Origin: JANTGF01 sp963750735
GTDB taxonomy: Bacteria > Bacteroidota > Bacteroidia > Bacteroidales > VadinHA17
Length of the DNA: 64,000 nucleotides
Reading direction: 5' to 3'
Assembly (NCBI GenBank): GCA_963750735.1
Contig: CAVVRY010000012.1
Location: forward strand, 124,001 to 188,000
Shown here: positions 58,923-64,000 of the stretch, piece after piece
Layout: each line of letters starts with the position of its first letter
Numbering within the stretch: position 1 is the first letter of the stretch
Translations under genes and position numbers: made by a program
Notes under the pieces: model-generated
Told to the model about the DNA's origin: nothing
Seen by the model: the letters and a program-made list of their open reading frames with translations, nothing else
The model's database searches: none

Positions 58923-59693
58923 TTAAAACTTTAGGTGCTTTACAGAGGATCCTAATTTACGAAGTAACTCCAACGATTCAACTCCAATTTTAATATGATC
59001 CTCAACAAATTTATCTGTTACTTTCTTATCACTTTCCGCTGTTTTAATACCAGTAGAAATCATAGGTTGATCTGATACAAGTAATAATGCTCCCGTGGGT
59101 ATTTCATTTGCGAAACCCACTGTAAAAATTGTGGCAGTTTCCATATCAATAGCCATTGCCCGGGTTTTTCTAAGGTATTTTTTAAACCTTACATCGTATT
59201 CCCACACTCGCCTGTTAGTGGTGTAAACTGTTCCTGTCCAATAATCCCTGTTAAATTTTACAACTGAATCTGAGACTACTTTCTGTAAATTGAATGATGG
59301 GAGAGCAGGCACCTCTGGGGGCAAATAATCATTCGATGTACCATCACTCCTTATGGCTGCAATAGGGAGGATTAAATCCCCAAGCTTATTCTTTGGTTTC
59401 AACCCACCGCATTTACCCAAAAACAATACAGCTTTAGGTCTAATTGCACCCAATAGATCCATTATGGTTGCAGCATTTGGACTGCCCATCCCAAAATCAA
59501 TGATGGTTAGCCCATCATAAGTTGCATTGGGCATATTTGTATCTTTTCCATGAACAGGAACCTTTTTCCATTTGGCAAAAAGTTCAACATATTGAAAGAA
59601 GTTAGTTAACAATATATAATTTCCAAATCCATTTAATTCTTTTCCAGTATACCTTGGAAGCCAGTTCTTTACAATTTCTTCTTTCGTTCTCAT
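58923..59693 (-). CDS. amn: AMP nucleosidase (short form)
   Basis: A 256-residue enzyme that splits AMP to adenine and ribose 5-phosphate. It has the PNP-fold core LFLGKCGGLKPKN, DGTSNDYLPPEVPALPS, and the substrate-binding AIDMETATIFTVGFAN with LLLVSDQP. It lacks the extra N-terminal domain of the long proteobacterial Amn, as usual for Bacteroidota. It leads the operon with holA and rhomboid and is divergent from the nuclease-like gene, 60 bases away. Confidence 0.9.
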   Translation of the reverse strand: MRTKEEIVKNWLPRYTGKELNGFGNYILLTNFFQYVELFAKWKKVPVHGKDTNMPNATYDGLTIIDFGMGSPNAATIMDLLGAIRPKAVLFLGKCGGLKPKNKLGDLILPIAAIRSDGTSNDYLPPEVPALPSFNLQKVVSDSVVKFNRDYWTGTVYTTNRRVWEYDVRFKKYLRKTRAMAIDMETATIFTVGFANEIPTGALLLVSDQPMISTGIKTAESDKKVTDKFVEDHIKIGVESLELLRKLGSSVKHLKF

Positions 59694-59717
59694 TTAAAAA
59701 AAGTATTATTCTTTTAT

Positions 59718-59725
59718 TACTTTTG
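59718..59725 (+). promoter_or_regulatory. Putative -7 box for the PD-(D/E)XK protein gene
   Basis: TACTTTTG is an exact TAnnTTTG, 29 bases before the start codon at 59754. Confidence 0.4.
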
Positions 59726-59753
59726 CTAAGATACTAAAATTGCCAGGGAATAG

Positions 59754-60209
59754 ATGAATAAGTTAAACTTGCCAGAATATTCATTTAGGTTTTCAAAAAA
59801 AGGAGATCAGGTTTCAATATTTGATCCATTTAGAAAAAAGCAGGTAGTACTTACACCTGAAGAATGGGTAAGGCAGAATTTTCTTCAATTTCTGTTAATT
59901 GAAAAGAAATATCCTGAATCCCTGATTAAAGTTGAAATGGGTTTAAGGTTAAATAAACTAGCCAAAAGGAGTGATGTAGTAGTTTTTGACAATCATGGGA
60001 AGCCAGTATTGCTTATCGAATGTAAGGCACCTGATATAAAAATATCGCAGAAAGTATTTGATCAGATAGCACGTTATAATATGACTCTGAAAGTGGAATA
60101 CTTAATAGTTACCAATGGATTGAAACATTACTGCTGTAAATTGGATTTTAGTAACAAATCATATACTTTTCTTAAAGAAATCCCGGCATTTTCAGAAATT
60201 CTAAGTTGA
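59754..60209 (+). CDS. Small PD-(D/E)XK nuclease-like protein (type I restriction HsdR N-terminal-like)
   Basis: A 151-residue stand-alone domain related to the N-terminus of HsdR. The catalytic pattern is intact: Asp74 in KRSDVVVFD, then Glu89-x-Lys91 in LLIECKAPD. VRQNFLQFLLIEKKYPESLI before it is the usual helix. There is no helicase domain and no hsdM or hsdS, so it is not a restriction system by itself. Its regular neighbours in Bacteroidota are holA and AMP nucleosidase, as here, but its role is unknown. Its last nine bases overlap the convergent acetyltransferase gene. Confidence 0.85.
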   Translation: MNKLNLPEYSFRFSKKGDQVSIFDPFRKKQVVLTPEEWVRQNFLQFLLIEKKYPESLIKVEMGLRLNKLAKRSDVVVFDNHGKPVLLIECKAPDIKISQKVFDQIARYNMTLKVEYLIVTNGLKHYCCKLDFSNKSYTFLKEIPAFSEILS

Positions 60210-60752
60210 TTTTGGTCTGATAAATTGAAGAAATAGTTCATCTATCCATTTCCCATTTCTGTTTAACCAATCTTTTTTTTCACCGGTTATTTTGAAGCCA
60301 TGCTTTTGAAATAATTGTAAGCTGGGTAAGTTTTCCTTTGAAATATTGCAGTATAACTGATGAAGTTGTAAAGTATTAAAACAGTAGCTAATTATTAATG
60401 TTAATGCATCAGATGCATAGCCTTTATTCCTGTTTATTTCTTCCTTTATCAAGATTCCGATTCCAGCTCTTTTATGCAAGGGGTCGAAGTCAAACAGGTC
60501 AATAGTTCCTATAGTATTTCTTTTACCATTAGCCATTAGATCGATCATCCATCTAACCTGTTTTGTATGATATATGTCTAATGTTGCGTCCTGAATAAAC
60601 TGCTCAATTGAATGTTTTGAAAATGGAACAAGAGTGTTGCTTACCTCCCATAAAGATGGATCATTCTCCCATTCGTATAGCAGATTAATATCGGAAGGCT
60701 CAGGAGCCCTAAGAGTAATATTATTTTTTTGAAACTTTTTTAATGATTCCAA
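60201..60752 (-). CDS. GNAT family N-acetyltransferase
   Basis: A 183-residue acetyl-CoA-dependent transferase of the RimJ/RimL-like group. It shows ITLRAPEPSDINLLYEWENDPSLWE at the start, TIGTIDLFDFDPLHKRAGIGILI for strands 2-4, and the acetyl-CoA loop with GYASDALTLIISYCF, then NLPSLQLFQKHGFKITG. The substrate cannot be predicted; protein N-termini or small amines are both possible. It is convergent with the PD-(D/E)XK gene. Confidence 0.88.
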   Translation of the reverse strand: MESLKKFQKNNITLRAPEPSDINLLYEWENDPSLWEVSNTLVPFSKHSIEQFIQDATLDIYHTKQVRWMIDLMANGKRNTIGTIDLFDFDPLHKRAGIGILIKEEINRNKGYASDALTLIISYCFNTLQLHQLYCNISKENLPSLQLFQKHGFKITGEKKDWLNRNGKWIDELFLQFIRPKST

Positions 60753-61057
60753 TCTAAAACCCTATTTCTTTAAACCTTTAACTTCTTTAACCGAAGCATT
60801 AATATATCCTTATATTGAATTTCAAATAGTCACCCTTTCGAAATTATTTAGCTGGCAAAGGTTGATGCTGTATCGAAAATAGTCAATTTACTTTGATTTA
60901 CCAGATAATTGCATTGAAATTAGCATTATCTGATCGATGCATGTATAAAATACAACTATTAGTTTTTAATTGGACTACTAAAATTGAGTAGTAGATAAGT
61001 TAGAGGGAATATTCCAAAGGGTACAAATGGGCTTTGCTGTTTATTTACCTATATAAT
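60753..61057. other. Intergenic region of 305 bases
   Basis: AT-rich, with no open frame, RNA gene or exact -7 box that I can support. A weak 7-bp inverted repeat (GACTACT...AGTAGTA) near 60973-60992 has no T run. Confidence 0.6.
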
Positions 61058-63121
61058 CTATTTACTGGAATCCTTATATCTTAAATGTTCTGGAATTCCA
61101 GTTTCATTTTTAATTATCACATTAGGTACAGAGTTGAGAATATTAATACTAACCCTTCGGTTAAACCTTCTACCCTCTGGATTATCAGAACCATCGGGGT
61201 TTACATTAATAGCAATATGCTGATTTTCACCTTCTGCTTTTATATTGATTCTTTTTGAATCTATTCCATTTTCGATCATATAGTTAACTACACTTTTTGC
61301 TCGTTTTTCTGACAAGAGTAAATTATACTGTGAAGGACCTTTTGAATCCGTATGACCAATGATTTCAAATTCTAATGGCAAATGCTTTTTGAGTACGAGT
61401 ATAAGTCCATCAAGTGTAATTTTCGATTCCGGTTTCAACTTAAATGAATTGAAATCAAAGTAAATATTACTAAGAACAACTTCCTCTACCTTAACAGGTT
61501 CCACTGCTTTTTGGATTGATTTTAATTCAATATTTCCAACATCAGATGTAGCCTTAATTGAAACCACCTTTGTTTCAGGTTCGTAACCTTCAGCTGCAAA
61601 TTTTAGTTGATATGTTCCCGATGGAACTGAGATCGCAAAATTCCCCGTAATTGAATCAGGTATTATTACATCAATTACCCTCGTGAAAGTAGAATCAAGA
61701 ACTGTAATTACAATCCCGCTTTTATTTGGCATTTCCCCCTCGAGAAGAACATCGCCAGATACTTCAATCTTAGATAGAGGTGCGCCTGAGAGAAGGGTAT
61801 AGTGGTAGATTTCCAGATTCTCTCCTTCCAGGTCAGGATATTTGGCATAATAGGCCTCACTTCCATCATTTATAGGCATGTAATAGATATTATCGCTGGT
61901 AGTATTTACCGGAAAACCAATATTATTCGGTTCTGTCCAGGTTCCGTCTTTCTTTAAATTGGAATAGAAGATATCGTATCCACCTATGGTTGAATGGCCG
62001 AGTGAACTAAAGTAGAGGATCTTACCATTATCAATAATTTGTGGGTAGTTTTCCTGATAAGGTGTATTTATAACATCACCAAGGTTCTCAGGTGGGCCCC
62101 ATTGCCCCTCTGAATTAAGTTCTGATTTATAAATATCTAATCCACCAACGCCACCTTTTCTATTACTTGCAAAATATAAGGTTTTGCCATCAGGAGAAAT
62201 GCAAGCATTTGCCTCCCAATACTTTGTGTTTATTCCCTTAATCTTACTGATTTTGGACCAACTTCCGTAATAATAATAGCTTATATATAAATTCCCAACT
62301 TTATCATCGCTTTTATACAATATCAGGGTATTACCATCGTAACTGAGTGAACTTGAAATACAATCACCTCTTGAAACCAGTTGGTCACTTATGTCGATTG
62401 GCTCAGTCCACTGATCATTCTCATTCGTGGTCATAAAAATCCGATCCTCATCATTAACATTCGAAGTGTAAACCATAACTTTCCCGTTTCCAGATACAAC
62501 AGGGTTTTGATTTTGCTTGTGGGCATTAATGGTTTTACTCAATTTCACAGCCTTTATGTCAAGACCGTGATTTTGATAGACTTTCGCCCTTTTGCATGCT
62601 TCAATTTGCATTTTAACGAAGTCAATCTCATAAAATTCTTTATCATCAAGTTGGTTTATGAATTTTTCATAAGTTGATATTGCTTCATCAAGACGATTGC
62701 TTACCTGGTAAGCCTGAGCAAGAAAAAAGTATGCATTTACTGGTGCAGATCTTTCCTTATAATTGCCCTCTTCATAATTAGTTGATATTTTCTCAATTGA
62801 TTTTTCAAGGCATGAAATGGCATCTGCCTTGTTACCAGGCGTTTCAAGATAGCAAACTCCCAATTTGAAGTTTATATTTGCATTATCAGGATCCATCTCA
62901 ATTAGCTGCTCATATAGAGGGATAGCCAATTTATAATCGTCTTCATAGAAAAAGAATCCTTCAGCTCTTAGAAAAGCTTTTTTAAACTGCTTATCCTGCT
63001 GCCCATTAGAATGATAGGGGATAGTTGATAGAATAAAAGAAAAAATTAACTGTAGCCAGAGACTACTTGCAATACCATTTCGAATTTTAAAGAGTTTAAA
63101 AATATTTATTGCGAGATACAT
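61058..63121 (-). CDS. PorE-like OmpA-family protein (TPR, PD40, CRD, OmpA)
   Basis: A 687-residue exported protein. After a signal peptide (about 1-41) come TPR-like helices (45-170, AIPLYEQLIEMDPDNANINFKLG), then a PD40/WD40-type propeller (about 195-445; repeated SPDGKTLYFASNRKGGVGGLDIY and KILYFSSLGHSTIGGYDIFYS). A carboxypeptidase-like domain (about 455-535) and a C-terminal OmpA peptidoglycan-binding domain (IGHTDSKGPSQYNLLLSEKRAKSV) follow. This order equals that of PorE of Porphyromonas, a type IX secretion component anchored to peptidoglycan. Many Bacteroidota have several such proteins, so orthology is not certain, and unlike PorE it shows no lipobox. The adjacent partial PD40 gene is a relative. 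Confidence 0.8.
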   Translation of the reverse strand: MYLAINIFKLFKIRNGIASSLWLQLIFSFILSTIPYHSNGQQDKQFKKAFLRAEGFFFYEDDYKLAIPLYEQLIEMDPDNANINFKLGVCYLETPGNKADAISCLEKSIEKISTNYEEGNYKERSAPVNAYFFLAQAYQVSNRLDEAISTYEKFINQLDDKEFYEIDFVKMQIEACKRAKVYQNHGLDIKAVKLSKTINAHKQNQNPVVSGNGKVMVYTSNVNDEDRIFMTTNENDQWTEPIDISDQLVSRGDCISSSLSYDGNTLILYKSDDKVGNLYISYYYYGSWSKISKIKGINTKYWEANACISPDGKTLYFASNRKGGVGGLDIYKSELNSEGQWGPPENLGDVINTPYQENYPQIIDNGKILYFSSLGHSTIGGYDIFYSNLKKDGTWTEPNNIGFPVNTTSDNIYYMPINDGSEAYYAKYPDLEGENLEIYHYTLLSGAPLSKIEVSGDVLLEGEMPNKSGIVITVLDSTFTRVIDVIIPDSITGNFAISVPSGTYQLKFAAEGYEPETKVVSIKATSDVGNIELKSIQKAVEPVKVEEVVLSNIYFDFNSFKLKPESKITLDGLILVLKKHLPLEFEIIGHTDSKGPSQYNLLLSEKRAKSVVNYMIENGIDSKRINIKAEGENQHIAINVNPDGSDNPEGRRFNRRVSINILNSVPNVIIKNETGIPEHLRYKDSSK

Positions 63122-63331
63122 CTGCTCCTTTAAATTTCCAGATTAAAAATTTTTATCATGCAATTCTATACTGAAGAATCTGTAAGTTGTTATTAAAAGT
63201 TTTAATATTAACTCAATAATACAATTTATTTAACGTTTAATATGGAAAATGGTTACATAAATGCCTATTAATCAGAAAATTCAATATTAGGCATTCATAT
63301 TTGAAGAATTTAGAAAAGTTCGGACTATATT

Positions 63332-64000
63332 TTACTTTTCTTTGCTTATTTGCAGTCCAATGTTGCCTGTTTTGCTCGTATAGGTTAGCTTACCGGATTT
63401 CTTATTGAAATGAAGAGTGCCCATTACTTGATTTGAGCCTTTTTCAATAATCTGAATATTGAAATTCTCATTTGAGTTGAGAACTATACCTTGCATATCA
63501 ATTCCTTGATTTATAGCCGATAATTTGGTGTTTTCATCAGGGGAAATTTCAATTCTGTAGATATCTTTCTTCCCCTGACCGCCATGGAGGATTTTTGAGG
63601 TATAACCTACAATCCCATTTCCAATTGGAACATAAAATAAATCATCGCCAGTTGTATTGACCGGATAACCCAGATTTATGGGATCTCCGGGTGTGCCATC
63701 ATCATTCATAAAGGAATAGAAAATGTCGAATCCACCCATATTATAATGGCCCTGGGAGCTGTAAAATAAAGTTTTGTTATCGACTGAAATGAAGGGAGTT
63801 TCTTCGTTAAATTCAGTATTAACAACTGGTCCCAGGTTTTTTGCAGGTCCCCAGTCTCCATTGTTTAAAAGTTCTGATCTGTAGATATCAAATTCTCCAA
63901 ACCCACCTTTCCGGTTGCTTGTAAAGTATAAAGTATTGCCATCAGATGACACTGAGGCATGCGATTCAGCAAAACCAGAATTTATTTCCTGGCTTAACTT
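63332..64000 (-). CDS. PD40 repeat protein, C-terminal part (runs off the window)
   Basis: The last 222 residues of a protein whose start lies beyond the right edge; the frame is open to base 64000. It has PD40 propeller blades very like those of the next gene (SSDGNTLYFTSNRKGGFGEFDIYRSE; NKTLFYSSQGHYNMGGFDIFYS). It then ends in about 60 residues without the OmpA domain of its neighbour, so it is a shorter or different architecture. It lies 210 bases upstream of the PorE-like gene on the same strand. A surface or secretion-related role is inferred from the relative only. Confidence 0.75.
   Translation of the reverse strand, partial: KLSQEINSGFAESHASVSSDGNTLYFTSNRKGGFGEFDIYRSELLNNGDWGPAKNLGPVVNTEFNEETPFISVDNKTLFYSSQGHYNMGGFDIFYSFMNDDGTPGDPINLGYPVNTTGDDLFYVPIGNGIVGYTSKILHGGQGKKDIYRIEISPDENTKLSAINQGIDMQGIVLNSNENFNIQIIEKGSNQVMGTLHFNKKSGKLTYTSKTGNIGLQISKEK

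Noticed and set aside
59754..60209. A type I restriction-modification system
   Set aside because: Only a short HsdR N-terminal-like domain is present; no helicase, methylase or specificity gene is nearby.
60973..60992. A terminator for the acetyltransferase or PorE-like gene
   Set aside because: The stem is short and AT-rich with no T run on either strand.

Overview
The window is from a Bacteroidota chromosome, most likely a marine or sediment relative of the Bacteroidales/Marinilabiliales. The evidence is the gene families: T9SS type B C-terminal sorting domains, PorP/SprF and PorE-like proteins, DUF5103, a Na+-NQR operon, separate proline dehydrogenase and PruA, and a short AMP nucleosidase. 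The DNA is AT-rich, start codons almost never have a Shine-Dalgarno sequence, and exact TAnnTTTG boxes (the Bacteroidota -7 element) lie just upstream of many transcription units. No tRNA, rRNA, IS element, CRISPR array or prophage gene was seen.

Layout. 0-4 kb: a gamma-carbonic-anhydrase-like protein and the 2-oxoglutarate:ferredoxin oxidoreductase pair korAB, closed by a terminator. 4-10.5 kb: two very large tandem paralogues that join receiver-like domains to the ATP-binding half of PEP synthase/PPDK, without the phosphohistidine or PEP domains; their function is unknown. 10.5-19 kb: housekeeping genes (fabD-folE-queD; mqnB-mqnD of futalosine menaquinone synthesis; DUF1858 protein; MATE transporter; Fe-type SOD; nitroreductase; proline dehydrogenase). 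19.2-36.1 kb: a surface-protein locus with an ECF sigma factor, a membrane-anchored PKD protein that itself ends in a T9SS sorting domain, a roughly 4,570-residue repeat protein ending in five PKD domains and a type B sorting domain, and a PorP/SprF outer-membrane protein. 36-41.8 kb: OmpH-like chaperone, glycosyltransferase, FtsB/DivIC-like protein, PruA, DUF5103 protein. 41.9-48.8 kb: nqrABCDEF and the flavin transferase apbE. 49-53 kb: small membrane protein, fused branched-chain E1 dehydrogenase, NhaC antiporter. 53-64 kb: Wza/Wzc-type exopolysaccharide export pair, YqgE, rhomboid-HolA-AMP nucleosidase operon, a PD-(D/E)XK protein, an acetyltransferase, a PorE-like protein and the end of a second PD40 protein.

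How it fits together. KorAB, futalosine-route menaquinone, Na+-NQR, ApbE and NhaC suggest a sodium-based menaquinone respiratory chain. The PorP/SprF, PorE-like and sorting-domain proteins belong to the type IX secretion and surface-display machinery.

Caution. Many coding frames between 5.8 and 34.4 kb are broken by single-base indels, nearly all insertions, and they pile up at 19-29.4 kb. No broken frame was found from 35 to 64 kb. Repeat periods inside the giant gene confirm the extra bases. I read this as sequence error in that stretch rather than gene decay, and I annotate the broken genes as single genes.
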